Below are positions 16,875-25,785 of a stretch of DNA of 64,000 nt, one piece after another. The stretch is taken from positions 213,632 to 277,631 of the forward strand of contig JAEXOY010000021.1 in the NCBI GenBank assembly GCA_023439045.1, written 5' to 3'. Under the pieces are notes generated by a model. The model was given only the letters and a program-made list of their open reading frames with translations, had not been told where the DNA came from and did not search any database. A program made the position numbers and the translations under genes. How positions within the stretch are numbered: position 1 is the first letter of the stretch; each line of letters opens with the position of its first letter. The DNA is from Bacillota bacterium. Its GTDB lineage: Bacteria; Bacillota; Clostridia; Acetivibrionales; DSM-1351.

Positions 16875-16958
16875 ATGAAAAAAATTAAAGTTCTTTTGCT
16901 TAAGCTGGATAGTTTATTTAGTAAAAGCAAAGAATTTTGGTATAATAGCATTGGTTAA
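16875..16958 (+). CDS. Putative 27-residue leader peptide upstream of psd
   Basis: AGGAGA stands 4 bases before ATG 16875, and the frame stays open for 27 codons (begins MKKIKVLLLKLDSLF, ends FWYNSIG) to TAA 16956-16958. It is basic and amphipathic. It ends 31 bases before the chosen psd start, so it may be a leader peptide coupled to psd or a small membrane-active protein. No family is recognised. The strong ribosome binding site is the main support. Confidence 0.4.
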   Translation: MKKIKVLLLKLDSLFSKSKEFWYNSIG

Positions 16959-16989
16959 TGAAGAAATAATTCAATTAAAGAGAGATTAT

Positions 16990-17883
16990 ATGATAAAAGT
17001 ATATAACCGTAAAACAAAGCAGTATGATATTGAAAATGTTGCTGGTGGAAAGCTGCTTGAAACGCTGTACACCTCAAGGAGAGGCAAGGTAGGCTTAGAT
17101 ATTCTGGTAAAAAGAAAGTTGTACTCTGTATTGACTGGATTTTTTTGCGACTTGTCCTTAAGTAAAAAGAGTATAGGTAGCTTTATTAAGAATTTTGGCA
17201 TAAACATGGAAGAAAGCGAGAACGAGCAGCAGGATTTTGTTAGCTTCAATGACTTTTTTGCTAGGAAGCTCAAGCCTGCAGCCCGCCCCTTCGACACAAA
17301 TGAAAAAATGCTGCTGTCCCCGGGCGACGGTAGGCTGCAGGCCTTTGCCAACATAGATAGCGACAGATTGGTGCAGATAAAGGGGATGAACTTTTCCTTG
17401 GGCGCTCTGCTACAAGATGAACAGCTAGCAAGGGAATATGCAGGGGGTACCTTTATTCAGCTGAGGCTGTGCCCTGTAGACTATCATAGATTCCATTTCT
17501 TTGATAGTGGTATATGCAGTGAGCCAAAAAAGATCAAAGGACTGTACTATTCTGTAAATCCTGTGGCATTAAAAAAAGTCCCTGAGTTATACTGCCAGAA
17601 CAAACGTGAATATAGCATTTTCAAAAGCGACAACTTTGGAGACGTAATATATATGGAAGTTGGAGCTACATCTGTGGGCTCAATAATTCAAACCTATGAG
17701 CCAGGCAAGAAATTATCCAGAGGTCAGGAAAAGGGGTACTTCAAGTTTGGAGGATCAACAGTGCTGTTAATATTCAAGAAAAATATGACAATAATAGATA
17801 ATGAAATTCTTGAGCAATCGGAGCTTGGCTTTGAGACTAAAGTTTTAGCAGGAGAAAAAGTAGGGATAGCTCCACTGGTATAA
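16990..17883 (+). CDS. psd: Phosphatidylserine decarboxylase
   Basis: Converts phosphatidylserine to phosphatidylethanolamine in the cytoplasmic membrane. 297 residues from ATG 16990 (AAAGAGAGA upstream; the frame is open to TTG 16951). Family marks: FNDFFARKLKPAARPFD, LLSPGDGRLQAF, the histidine-rich LCPVDYHRFHFFDSG, and FGGSTVLLIF near residue 253, where self-cleavage at Gly-Ser creates the pyruvoyl cofactor. GGST replaces the LGST of the Escherichia enzyme, as is common in clostridia. No pssA lies next to it. The following gene is pfkA, 119 bases on. Confidence 0.92.
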   Translation: MIKVYNRKTKQYDIENVAGGKLLETLYTSRRGKVGLDILVKRKLYSVLTGFFCDLSLSKKSIGSFIKNFGINMEESENEQQDFVSFNDFFARKLKPAARPFDTNEKMLLSPGDGRLQAFANIDSDRLVQIKGMNFSLGALLQDEQLAREYAGGTFIQLRLCPVDYHRFHFFDSGICSEPKKIKGLYYSVNPVALKKVPELYCQNKREYSIFKSDNFGDVIYMEVGATSVGSIIQTYEPGKKLSRGQEKGYFKFGGSTVLLIFKKNMTIIDNEILEQSELGFETKVLAGEKVGIAPLV

Positions 17884-18002
17884 TGGCAATATGGAAAATA
17901 AATCCCTTTAATGTATTGAGTATGAAATAATATTAGTTTATAATTAATAGCAATTGTTTTGGTTTTTTTATAGTTATTTTCAGAGATGAAAGGGTGATAG
18001 GG

Positions 18003-18986
18003 ATGAGCGACATAAAGACTATAGGTGTACTTACGAGCGGGGGAGATGCGCCTGGGATGAATGCTGCAATAAGAGCAGTGGTTAGAACAGGTATATATTA
18101 TGGCTTCAAAATGATGGGAATCAGAAAGGGCTATAATGGACTAATTTGTGGTGATATTTTTGAAATGACTGCAAGAAATGTTTCAGATATAATACACAGA
18201 GGCGGAACTATTCTTCAAACTGCACGCTGTAAGCCTTTTACAACAGATGAGGGTATGCAGAAGGCTTACTCGATAAGTAAAGCATTCGGCATAGATGCAC
18301 TGGTTGTAATAGGTGGAGATGGTTCATACAGAGGAGCTAGGGACTTCTCGAAATATGGTATGAAGGTCATGGGTTTACCAGGCACTATTGACAACGACAT
18401 TGCAAGCTCAGATTACACAATTGGTTATGACACTGCAATGAACACAGTACAAGATGCTCTTGATAAGATTAGGGATACTGCATATTCACATGAGCGTTGC
18501 AGCGTTCTTGAAGTTATGGGTCGCCGTGCCGGGCATATAGCTTTGAATGTGGGTATTGCCGGTGGAGCAGAGGTTGTCCTGTTGCCTGAGAAAGAATTTG
18601 ATTTTGATACAGATATAGTTAGAAAGATTATTCAAGGCAGAAACAGTGGCAAGAAGAACTATATCATAATTCTTGCTGAGGGTGTTGCAGAGAAAATAGG
18701 TGGCGCTCTTGAGCTTGCAAAGAGAATTGAAGACCTTACTGGTATAGAGACTAGAGGAACTGTTTTGGGCCATATTCAGAGGGGTGGAAGCCCTACAATT
18801 CAGGATAGAGTTATGGCAAGCCGTATGGGTGCAAAGACAATACAGTTTCTAAAAGATGGCCAATACAACAAAATCATTTCTGTTCAAGACTCAAAAATTG
18901 TTGCGATTGATATCGATGAGGCCCTTGCTATGAAGAAGGATATCGATCAGGAAATGGTAGAATTGAGCAACATTCTATCTATATAA
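18003..18986 (+). CDS. pfkA: 6-phosphofructokinase (ATP-dependent)
   Basis: Phosphorylates fructose 6-phosphate to the 1,6-bisphosphate, the committed step of glycolysis. 327 residues, about the length of bacterial PfkA. Glycine-rich ATP site IGVLTSGGDAPGMNAAIRAV at the start, the catalytic GLPGTIDNDIASSDYTIGYDTA (TIDND), the substrate-site stretch EVMGRRAGHIAL and GHIQRGGSPTIQDRVMASRMG. The Gly of GGDG (IGGDGSYRGA) is present, consistent with ATP rather than pyrophosphate use. AAGGGTGATAGGG precedes ATG 18003; the upstream in-frame ATG at 17994 lies inside it. A terminator follows. Confidence 0.96.
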   Translation: MSDIKTIGVLTSGGDAPGMNAAIRAVVRTGIYYGFKMMGIRKGYNGLICGDIFEMTARNVSDIIHRGGTILQTARCKPFTTDEGMQKAYSISKAFGIDALVVIGGDGSYRGARDFSKYGMKVMGLPGTIDNDIASSDYTIGYDTAMNTVQDALDKIRDTAYSHERCSVLEVMGRRAGHIALNVGIAGGAEVVLLPEKEFDFDTDIVRKIIQGRNSGKKNYIIILAEGVAEKIGGALELAKRIEDLTGIETRGTVLGHIQRGGSPTIQDRVMASRMGAKTIQFLKDGQYNKIISVQDSKIVAIDIDEALAMKKDIDQEMVELSNILSI

Positions 18987-19072
18987 TGCTGTGAGCACCA
19001 AGTTCAATGTAAATGAAAATATAGATGCTGGACGTTCATATTTTGATAAAAAATAATAACAACGTGATAATG

Positions 19073-19126
19073 CCCCTTGTCCATCCTGATTATTAATATC
19101 GGGTTACTAACAAGGGGTGTTTTTTT
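19073..19126 (+). terminator. Terminator downstream of pfkA
   Basis: CCCCTTGT (19073-19080) pairs with ACAAGGGG (19110-19117), followed by TG and seven T residues. The loop is long (29 bases) but the stem and T tract are clear. Confidence 0.75.
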
Positions 19127-19216
19127 ATGCAAATCTGGTTTTAATCAAAAAAATTATCTGCTAAGTGAACTTTTTAGCCCCAATAATGTCTCTTATATGT
19201 GAAAGGAAGATGAGAA

Positions 19217-19741
19217 ATGGAAACTGAGAAACTTATATGCTTAGCCATAGAGGGTGATAAAGATGCTCTAATAAGGTTGATAATGGATAAAAAAGAAGAA
19301 TACTATAGACTTGCCTACGTTTTTCTTAATAACAAGGAAGACACTATGGACGCTTTGCAGGATATGATTATTATACTATTTAAGAATATAAAAAAGTTAA
19401 GGAATAAAGATGTATTCTATAGTTGGAGTAAGACGATACTTATTAACTGTTGTAGGGGTATATTGAAGAAGAAGAAAAAGCTTATACATTATACTCCTAA
19501 GACTGATAGAGAATACATAGAGAATTACAAGAACATAGAGGTTAAACAAGACATTATGGACGCTCTTGGTAAGTTGAATAAAGATCAACAAGAGGCTATC
19601 AAAATGAAATATTTACTTGACCTTGATTATGAAACTGTAGCTAAAATTGTTAAAGCGCCAATAGGGACAGTAAAGTCAAGAGTACATAATGGAGTGTCTA
19701 AACTAAGAAAAATGTTGGTAGGAGGGAGTATACATGATTAA
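19217..19741 (+). CDS. ECF-type RNA polymerase sigma factor
   Basis: 174 residues, with the region 2 helices (AYVFLNNKEDTMDALQDMIIILFKNIKKL) and region 4 (LGKLNKDQQEAIKMKYLLDLDYETVAKIVKAPIGTVKSRVHNGVSKLRKML). AAGGAAGATGAGAA lies before ATG 19217. The stop overlaps the start of a DUF4179 protein by 8 bases, so the two are translationally coupled; the partner probably acts as anti-sigma factor or as the output of the pair. Target promoters unknown. Confidence 0.9.
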   Translation: METEKLICLAIEGDKDALIRLIMDKKEEYYRLAYVFLNNKEDTMDALQDMIIILFKNIKKLRNKDVFYSWSKTILINCCRGILKKKKKLIHYTPKTDREYIENYKNIEVKQDIMDALGKLNKDQQEAIKMKYLLDLDYETVAKIVKAPIGTVKSRVHNGVSKLRKMLVGGSIHD

Positions 19742-21008
19742 TGTTGAAGATCAACTATATAAAAAGAAGGACGAAATTGAAATGCTAGAGATTCCAGATA
19801 ATATGGAGCAAAAGTTAAGAGAAGCACTATCTAAAAAAAGAAGGAAACTCCCAACATCTAGGATAGCTGCTCTGTTGATTATTTCGTTGGCCTTTACGTA
19901 TAGCTTTGATGCTTTAGCTTATTATGGTAAAAGCATTATTGGCTATGATGAAGTTATGAGCGACTCGTTAAAAAATCTTAATGAAGAGGGATTAGGGCAG
20001 CAGATTAATAAATCGTGTGTATTCAGTAACGGTGTAGAGGTGTCATTAGAAGGGATAATGTTTGATAATAAAGAATTAGTAGCATTTATAAAGGCCCACA
20101 GCAAAAATGAAAAATTAGCGGATGGACTGCCTCGATATGATCTAAAGGGTTTAAACCCTTTCGGTTATCATATGAAATCAGGACAGGGAAAATACATTGA
20201 TGAATATACGGCAGTTTTTACTCAGAGCTTTGAAGTGCCGCAGTTCTATGAAAAGTGGATGAAGCTAGACATTAAGCTCTTTATAGCTGGGAAGCTAGAA
20301 ACTCAAACTATATCTTTTACTTTAAATAGAAACAAGGCATTTAAACAGGAGATAACCAAGAATATAGACAAACAAGTTCAGATAGGAGATTATAATATTA
20401 AATTCGAATCAATTTCTGCATCTAGAATGTCTACAAATATATATGGGAAGATTATCCCTCTTAATGAGAGTGCATCAAAGGTTTTCTCCGAAAAGGATTA
20501 TCTTAATGAATTTTTAGCACCAAATTTGATGTTTGATATTGTTGCAAATGAGCAAAAGGTTGTCCAATCAGGTGGGGGAAGAAGTGGTTCAGGGGGAAAC
20601 ATTTCCTTTCATAATGAAAGTGAAGCTCTTCCAAAGGACTTAAAAGCATTGACGTTGCGAAATATCAGATTGGAATATAACAAAATAATAGATAAAGAAG
20701 CTCACATATCCTCTAAAACAGAAAATGAGATGATTTGTGATGATCTTATAATTAGAAAAGTAGAAGCAGAAGGTAGCAATTTGAGCATAACTATCTCAAG
20801 CAAAGGAATACCAGTAGTAGGACTGTTTGATGGAGAAGCTCAATTGGAACAGATTAATATTGATGATTTTAAGTATGAGGGCAGAAGAGACAGATTAGTT
20901 GACAGAGTATACAAATTCACGGGAACAGGAGAAAGCCTAAAATTAGAAGTCAAAGCTATCAGGTATGCAGACATAACAGACAAAACAATTGAAATACCTA
21001 TAGATTAA
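19734..21008 (+). CDS. DUF4179-domain membrane protein, putative anti-sigma partner
   Basis: 424 residues. A cytoplasmic N-terminus of about 40 residues (LEIPDNMEQKLREALSKKRRK) precedes one membrane segment (IAALLIISLAFTYSFDALAYY); the long remainder is extracytoplasmic and beta-rich with the DUF4179 features (VFSNGVEVSLEGIMFDNKELVAFIKAHSK). Together with overlapping translation from the ECF sigma gene, this topology suggests an anti-sigma factor that senses something outside the membrane, although the sigma-binding zinc motif of classic ZAS domains is not seen. A glycine-rich loop (SGGGRSGSGGN) occurs mid-domain. Confidence 0.8.
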   Translation: MINVEDQLYKKKDEIEMLEIPDNMEQKLREALSKKRRKLPTSRIAALLIISLAFTYSFDALAYYGKSIIGYDEVMSDSLKNLNEEGLGQQINKSCVFSNGVEVSLEGIMFDNKELVAFIKAHSKNEKLADGLPRYDLKGLNPFGYHMKSGQGKYIDEYTAVFTQSFEVPQFYEKWMKLDIKLFIAGKLETQTISFTLNRNKAFKQEITKNIDKQVQIGDYNIKFESISASRMSTNIYGKIIPLNESASKVFSEKDYLNEFLAPNLMFDIVANEQKVVQSGGGRSGSGGNISFHNESEALPKDLKALTLRNIRLEYNKIIDKEAHISSKTENEMICDDLIIRKVEAEGSNLSITISSKGIPVVGLFDGEAQLEQINIDDFKYEGRRDRLVDRVYKFTGTGESLKLEVKAIRYADITDKTIEIPID

Positions 21009-21110
21009 ATTATGTAGTTATCTATTCATAAAATAGCATATGCAAAAGCTCAAGATGGGAATTACAATAAGCTATCTAGGAGATTTATCTAGGGGAATAT
21101 ATTTTGCTAG

Positions 21111-22112
21111 CTAAATAATATCACTAAACACTATATCATGGTATTTAAACTCATATTCCTTGTCGCTATCCATTCCTGAGGTATAAGAGTTGTTGCCAAT
21201 AAGGGCAAGTGCATTAGAAATAACACTGCTGTCCTTGTACAACGCATGGTACAATACCTCGAGCAGCTCTGTAGTTTTTGTGACTGCCTGATTATATAAA
21301 TCCTTGAAACTCTCGGTATGTGGCTTGCGGATGTCAAAAGGTTTATACCACACATTGTGGTGGTCATTCATATAATCAATATCATCATTTACGGCCTTTG
21401 GAAAAATAGTAGCTGCAATTACAGGATATTTGAGTATAAGCCTCTCCACAGGAGTTATGACCTTTTTTAGTATTCCTGTAGGATCATGTAAAACCTTCTG
21501 AGTCATAATCATATCCTTAATAGATGCTGCTAAGTGCTTGCCGGGGATGTTATAGTCATATACTTTTTTCAATACAAACTCATAAAGCTTACCAATATTG
21601 CTTGCTACGGGTGCTGCTACATCAATCTTGCACCCCGGCTTAAGCTGTTGGGGAGTAATGCCAAGCTTTTCCTTTAATAAAATCACATCCAGGTTTGTTT
21701 CAAATCTATGATGATAATATGCATAGCGAAAGGTTTTTTGCTCGCCTTTTTTTAGAAAGCCTGTTTTATAAAATATATAAGGATGAGTTATGCTATCAAG
21801 ACAATTGTGACATACAAACCCCATAAAGTAAGCACACAACATATTTTTTATGTTTTCGGGTTGTTGTACTAGATAGTCAAAGAAGCTATTAAAAACCTTA
21901 CCCACCTTTTTTGCATGCATTTCTTGCCCCACATTTGATATAAGTGGCTTTGGGGTCCACGGGAAGATTCTATAATAAAACAGAACATCAGGGCCTTGAG
22001 TGCCAAGGTTATATATATTCTGGTTTTTACTAATAAAATCTCTAAGTTCTTTATTTTTTATTGTTTTTTGTACATCAATTCCACAAAGATAATGAGTTAT
22101 TAGGTTCGGCAT
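21111..22112 (-). CDS. Zinc-dependent phospholipase C-like protein
   Basis: 333 residues from ATG 22112, supported by GAGGTAAG upstream; a further in-frame codon at 22139 lacks a ribosome binding site. MPNLITHYLCG, LGTQGPDVLFYY, YFMGFVCHNCLDSITHPYIFYKTG and YYHHRFETNLDVILL supply the spaced His and Asp ligands of the zinc-dependent phospholipase C/S1-P1 nuclease fold (H7, D in GPD, H-x3-D, H-x3-E). There is no signal peptide, unlike secreted clostridial alpha-toxin, so it is probably intracellular or its role is different. It converges with the DUF4179 gene; no neighbour suggests a pathway. Confidence 0.8.
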   Translation of the reverse strand: MPNLITHYLCGIDVQKTIKNKELRDFISKNQNIYNLGTQGPDVLFYYRIFPWTPKPLISNVGQEMHAKKVGKVFNSFFDYLVQQPENIKNMLCAYFMGFVCHNCLDSITHPYIFYKTGFLKKGEQKTFRYAYYHHRFETNLDVILLKEKLGITPQQLKPGCKIDVAAPVASNIGKLYEFVLKKVYDYNIPGKHLAASIKDMIMTQKVLHDPTGILKKVITPVERLILKYPVIAATIFPKAVNDDIDYMNDHHNVWYKPFDIRKPHTESFKDLYNQAVTKTTELLEVLYHALYKDSSVISNALALIGNNSYTSGMDSDKEYEFKYHDIVFSDII

Positions 22113-22254
22113 AATCTTACCTCTTGCTGAAAGTAGCATTATATTTATATTAAGAGTTTAAACATATAGTTCTTATTTTTTTGTTTTTAGCTATGAGTGT
22201 CTACTTATAATATACCCAATAATATTAAATATTTAAATATTTTCAAAGAAAATA

Positions 22255-22305
22255 TTGACAAATTGGTTTATTAGTTATATAGTTAGTTACATGAGTAACT
22301 AACTA
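22255..22305 (+). promoter_or_regulatory. Promoter and overlapping palindromic operator of the first GntR-ABC locus
   Basis: TTGACA (22255-22260), a 17-base spacer and TATAGT (22278-22283). A perfect 11-bp inverted repeat, TAGTTAGTTAC-ATGA-GTAACTAACTA, occupies 22280-22305 and so covers the -10 element and start site: a repressor site. The GntR protein encoded at 22486 is the obvious binder. Confidence 0.8.
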
Positions 22306-22320
22306 ACGTAGTGCATACCC

Positions 22321-22370
22321 GATAGTTACTGATGGTACATACTTGATAGTTACTGGTAGGATAGTTACTG
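22321..22370 (+). repeat. Three direct copies of GATAGTTACTG
   Basis: Copies at 22321-22331, 22345-22355 and 22360-22370 in the roughly 200-base leader before the GntR start. Each contains AGTTAC, the core of the upstream operator half-site, so they may be extra regulator contacts. They account for the main recognisable content of the 22140-22485 gene-free stretch besides the promoter. Confidence 0.7.
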
Positions 22371-22485
22371 ATAGTACAAATCAATAAAAAAATCAATGTA
22401 CAACCACGATATGTTGATTGTAAAGTAATTGCAAGGTATATAGATATACCTAAGACAATTAAATAAGGTAAAAGGAAGTGAAGCT

Positions 22486-22848
22486 ATGAATTTTAATCAA
22501 GACAGGCCGATATACATTCAATTAGCAGAGTGGCTTGAGGATCAGATTTTGTCGGAAGTGTACAACGAGGAGACTCAGATACCATCTACTACAGATATTT
22601 CAGTCAATTATAAGATTAACCCCGCCACGGCGCTAAAGGGAATAAATATGTTGGTGGATGAAGGAGTAGTCTACAAAAGGAGGGGACTGGGGATGTTTGT
22701 TTGTACAGGGGCAAAGGAAAAGATTTTAGACAAGAGGAAGATTGCTTTCCTTGAAGAATATATTGATACATTGGTTTCGGAGGCAAAAAAGCTTTGCCTG
22801 TCAAAGCAAGAAATATTATCAATGTTAGAAAGAAGGTTTGATCGATGA
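22486..22848 (+). CDS. GntR family regulator, YtrA subfamily
   Basis: 120 residues: a GntR winged helix (RPIYIQLAEWLEDQILSEVYNEETQIPSTTDISVNYKINPATALKGINMLVDEGVVYKRRGLGMFV) with only a short helical C-terminus of about 45 residues, the pattern of YtrA-type repressors of ABC transporter operons. AAAGGAAGTGAAGCT precedes ATG 22486. The stop overlaps the start of the ATPase gene (ATGA). The palindrome over its promoter points to autorepression; the inducer is likely a cell-envelope stress or antibiotic, by analogy. Confidence 0.9.
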   Translation: MNFNQDRPIYIQLAEWLEDQILSEVYNEETQIPSTTDISVNYKINPATALKGINMLVDEGVVYKRRGLGMFVCTGAKEKILDKRKIAFLEEYIDTLVSEAKKLCLSKQEILSMLERRFDR

Positions 22849-23696
22849 AGCAGATACAATTTATGAACGTAACAAAATGCTTTGGAACAAATAAGGCTGT
22901 TAATGATGTTACTCTAAGCCTAGAGGGTGGCAAGGTGTATGGACTTTTAGGTAGAAACGGTGCGGGTAAGACCACTCTGTTAAATTTACTGACAAATAGG
23001 CTGTTTACAACCTCAGGAGAGATATTGGTGGACGGAGAACCTGTAAAGGAAAACGATAAGGCACTATCTAAGATATACTTTATGTCGGAGGCTAATTTAT
23101 ATCCTGAGACAATGACACTGAAGCAAGCAATCACTTGGTCAAAAGAGTTTTATCCAGGGCTAGATGAAGGATTTGCATATGAGTTAAGCGATAAATTTAA
23201 ACTGGATTGCAACAAAAAATATCGAAGCCTATCAACGGGCTATAAGTCAATCTATAAACTTATTATCGCATTGAGCTGCAATGCAGAGATTACTCTTCTG
23301 GACGAGCCGGTTTTAGGGTTGGACGCAAATCATAGGGATATGTTTTACAAGGAGTTAATCAAGAATTATAGCCAAAACCCAAGAACAATTATTATTTCAA
23401 CACACCTCATTGAAGAGGCAGCAGATATGATTGAGGAAGCTATTATTATACAAGAAGGGAATCTCCTTATGAAAGATTCTGTAGAAAACCTGACCTCGCA
23501 AGGGGCGACAGTATCAGGGCCCATTAAAAAAGTGGACGACTTTATAGTAGGAAGAAATGTAATCGGAACGGAAACCTTAGGAGGTTTAAAAAGTGCATTT
23601 CTACTCGAAAGACTTGACAAGAAGCAAGTTCCGGAAGGGTTGGAATTATCCCGCCTTAACCTGCAACAGCTGTTTATACAGCTTACCAATTCCTAA
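22845..23696 (+). CDS. ABC transporter ATP-binding protein
   Basis: 283 residues. Walker A GRNGAGKTTLL, Walker B ITLLDEPVLGLD and the H-loop IISTHLIEEA are present. The signature sits at SLSTGYKSIYK, replacing the usual LSGGQ with LSTGY, as in YtrB-like ATPases. The C-terminal 70 residues are an additional regulatory tail (VENLTSQGATVSGP). Overlaps the GntR gene by 4 bases; the permease gene follows after 147 bases. Confidence 0.9.
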   Translation: MKQIQFMNVTKCFGTNKAVNDVTLSLEGGKVYGLLGRNGAGKTTLLNLLTNRLFTTSGEILVDGEPVKENDKALSKIYFMSEANLYPETMTLKQAITWSKEFYPGLDEGFAYELSDKFKLDCNKKYRSLSTGYKSIYKLIIALSCNAEITLLDEPVLGLDANHRDMFYKELIKNYSQNPRTIIISTHLIEEAADMIEEAIIIQEGNLLMKDSVENLTSQGATVSGPIKKVDDFIVGRNVIGTETLGGLKSAFLLERLDKKQVPEGLELSRLNLQQLFIQLTNS

Positions 23697-23843
23697 TAAA
23701 TGTACATAAAAGGTATATTTATGATAAAGGCTCCAAGAGATAGCCGTTAGACTATTGGTAATAAGGTTAATATGAAACAGGTGAGCAGGTAAGTTAAAAT
23801 AAGATAACTTTAAAAGTTATTTGTAAAAGAAAGGTGATTTAAC

Positions 23844-24587
23844 GTGAGAATTAATCCAGTATTAAAATATAATTTAAATGATTTTAAAAAAGCAGTAATG
23901 AAGTTCTATTTTATATTCTTCCTAATAGTCTTAGTTATGGTTCCATTAAGCATAATTACGAATAACAATGAGACTGATATGGGCATTATTACGGTAAGAA
24001 TGAGCGGTCTAGAACTCACATCTATGATATTCTTATTTGTGGCAGGACTTAATTCCTTTAAGGCTGATTTTCTATTCTATTCAGCTAACGGAATATCTAG
24101 AAAGACACAGTTTTATGGATTTGTAGCAAGCACTATTCCTGTAGTCCTCATAATGTCAGTTATCGACACAGTATATGGAACTATATTAGGAGTGCTTCTG
24201 GACTACAATAGTGTATTTACAATGGCATATAGTCAATACCACGCAAATGCAATAATTATGAAATTAGCTACGGTTGTTTGGTCGGCGCTTTTATACCTAA
24301 CGGTATTAATGATTGGATACTTTATAACAGTTCTGTACTATAGAATGCCAAAAGGATGGAAGATTGGCGTATCTATAGCAGTCCCTATGTTGTTTCTTTA
24401 TATTCTGCCTATTATGGACGAGATGCTTTTTTCATCGAGAATTACAGATGCTATGACCAAAGTATTTAGCACGCTGATGGGGAACGGACACAATCCCTAC
24501 ATAGCAATGTTTACACTATTGGTGGTAACACTAATTTTTGCAGCGCTATCATACTCACTTATTAGAAAAGCAGAGGTAAGGGAATAA
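23844..24587 (+). CDS. ABC transporter membrane protein (YtrC/D-like)
   Basis: 247 residues with six hydrophobic segments (FYFIFFLIVLVMVPLSI, MIFLFVAGLNSF, TIPVVLIMSVIDTVYG, LLYLTVLMIGYFITVLYY, AVPMLFLYILPIM, MFTLLVVTLIFAALSY). Start is GTG 23844 with AAAGGTGA upstream. It is the third gene of the GntR-ATPase-permease cluster and presumably forms the channel of the exporter. No sequence family name can be assigned beyond ABC-2-like. A terminator shared with the convergent DHH gene overlaps its stop codon. Confidence 0.75.
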   Translation: MRINPVLKYNLNDFKKAVMKFYFIFFLIVLVMVPLSIITNNNETDMGIITVRMSGLELTSMIFLFVAGLNSFKADFLFYSANGISRKTQFYGFVASTIPVVLIMSVIDTVYGTILGVLLDYNSVFTMAYSQYHANAIIMKLATVVWSALLYLTVLMIGYFITVLYYRMPKGWKIGVSIAVPMLFLYILPIMDEMLFSSRITDAMTKVFSTLMGNGHNPYIAMFTLLVVTLIFAALSYSLIRKAEVRE

Positions 24588-24602
24588 CCCTTACCTCTTT
24601 TT
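24573..24602. terminator. Terminator shared by convergent genes
   Basis: Perfect stem GAGGTAAGGG-AATAA-CCCTTACCTC, with T5 on the plus strand and a T-rich run on the minus strand. It contains the stop codon of the permease gene and lies just past the end of the DHH gene. Confidence 0.85.
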
Positions 24603-24607
24603 ACGCC

Positions 24608-25573
24608 TTATGCAATTTCAGTTTTTCTAACCATAGAGTGAAATTTTTCAAAAATTGCTGTCTTGTCGAACTTAGATATGTCTTTTATTATTCCTCCAGC
24701 CATATCAGCGTGTCCTCCTCCGAAGCCTATTCCACTAAGTGCTTTTTGAATTATACCTGCAGCATTCAAATTGGGATTCTCATTTCTTATTGAAAAATTG
24801 ATGGAGTGGGTATTGTTTGCACACAGCACAACAAATTCTATTTCTTGCAAGCACATGACGAAATCTCCCATGATGCCAAGCAAATTCTGATTGCATCCAC
24901 CTTCGAAGTAACAGAAAGCAAAGCCCTCTTTAATAACAAGATTATCAAGCAGCTTCTGATAAAAATGTAAATCCTGTGTTTGTATATAGTTCCTTAGTAT
25001 TGAGTTTACAAAGGTTATATCACAAACCAAATATAATTCAGAGTAAGCAACTATATCATTGCGTGAAACCCCTCTTGTCAACTGGGCTGTATCCATGTTT
25101 AGTCCAATGAGCAAAGCTGTTGCTATATCTCTTGGAATAGTAATTCCCAAGTCAACAAAGTATTCATAAATGATAGAAGAACACGATCCGTACTCCGGCC
25201 TTATGTCTACAAATCTAATACATTCTGGTGCTGTAACTTGGTGATGATCAATAACTGCAACTTCTTCAGCTATTAAATCCTCAACATTACTATTACCCTT
25301 ACAACTGTCAACTAATATGAGTTTATCATGCACAGTGATATCTGCATCGATATATGAGTATGCATTTATACCTAACTGTCTTATCATTGTGTTGAGAGAT
25401 TCTCTTTGGATATCACCCTTATAAATAATATCCGAAGCAATTCCATATTGCTTTAATATGTACTGAAGACCATATGCCGAAGCGATTGAGTCATGGTCCG
25501 GGAAGTTGTGTGTTTGAATAAACACATGCTTGTATTGCTTTAAATAATCTAATAAATCAACCGAGATAGACAT
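24608..25573 (-). CDS. DHH family phosphoesterase (NrnA-like)
   Basis: 321 residues. DHH motifs: FIQTHNFPDHDSIASAYGL (motif I), ILVDSCKGN (II), VAVIDHHQVT (III, the DHH box) and SCSSIIYEYF; the C-terminal DHHA1 domain ends GIGFGGGHADMAGGII. Such proteins hydrolyse short RNA (nanoRNA), 3'-phosphoadenosine 5'-phosphate or c-di-AMP products with Mn2+. The substrate cannot be fixed here. The first in-frame ATG with the full family N-terminus is 25573; its GGAGG lies 23 bases away with a perfect hairpin between. Confidence 0.88.
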   Translation of the reverse strand: MSISVDLLDYLKQYKHVFIQTHNFPDHDSIASAYGLQYILKQYGIASDIIYKGDIQRESLNTMIRQLGINAYSYIDADITVHDKLILVDSCKGNSNVEDLIAEEVAVIDHHQVTAPECIRFVDIRPEYGSCSSIIYEYFVDLGITIPRDIATALLIGLNMDTAQLTRGVSRNDIVAYSELYLVCDITFVNSILRNYIQTQDLHFYQKLLDNLVIKEGFAFCYFEGGCNQNLLGIMGDFVMCLQEIEFVVLCANNTHSINFSIRNENPNLNAAGIIQKALSGIGFGGGHADMAGGIIKDISKFDKTAIFEKFHSMVRKTEIA

Positions 25574-25601
25574 TGTATTTTACGGATTTATCCGTACCTC
25601 C
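25574..25601 (-). promoter_or_regulatory. Ribosome binding site separated from its start by a perfect hairpin
   Basis: Minus strand: GGAGG (25601-25597), then the 16-base palindrome TACGGAT-AA-ATCCGTA (25596-25581), then seven bases and ATG 25573. Unfolded, the spacing is 23 bases and too long; with the hairpin formed it is 7, the optimum. Confidence 0.6.
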
Positions 25602-25785
25602 ATTAGTATTTTTGTTTGTATTGTACTATTCTACTTTCAGGTTGCTTTGTAATGTCGTTCTTATGTCACTTTAAAGTTATATTTTGCCATAAACACTGTT
25701 GATTTGTAAATAATTTTGCAATTACTTATTACTTTATTTATTTTATCACATATTTATACACACAAAAATACTCATATAATGCTAT

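Noticed and set aside
22616..23134. 172-codon minus-strand frame opposite the GntR-ATPase junction
   Set aside because: Antisense to two conserved genes; no start context.
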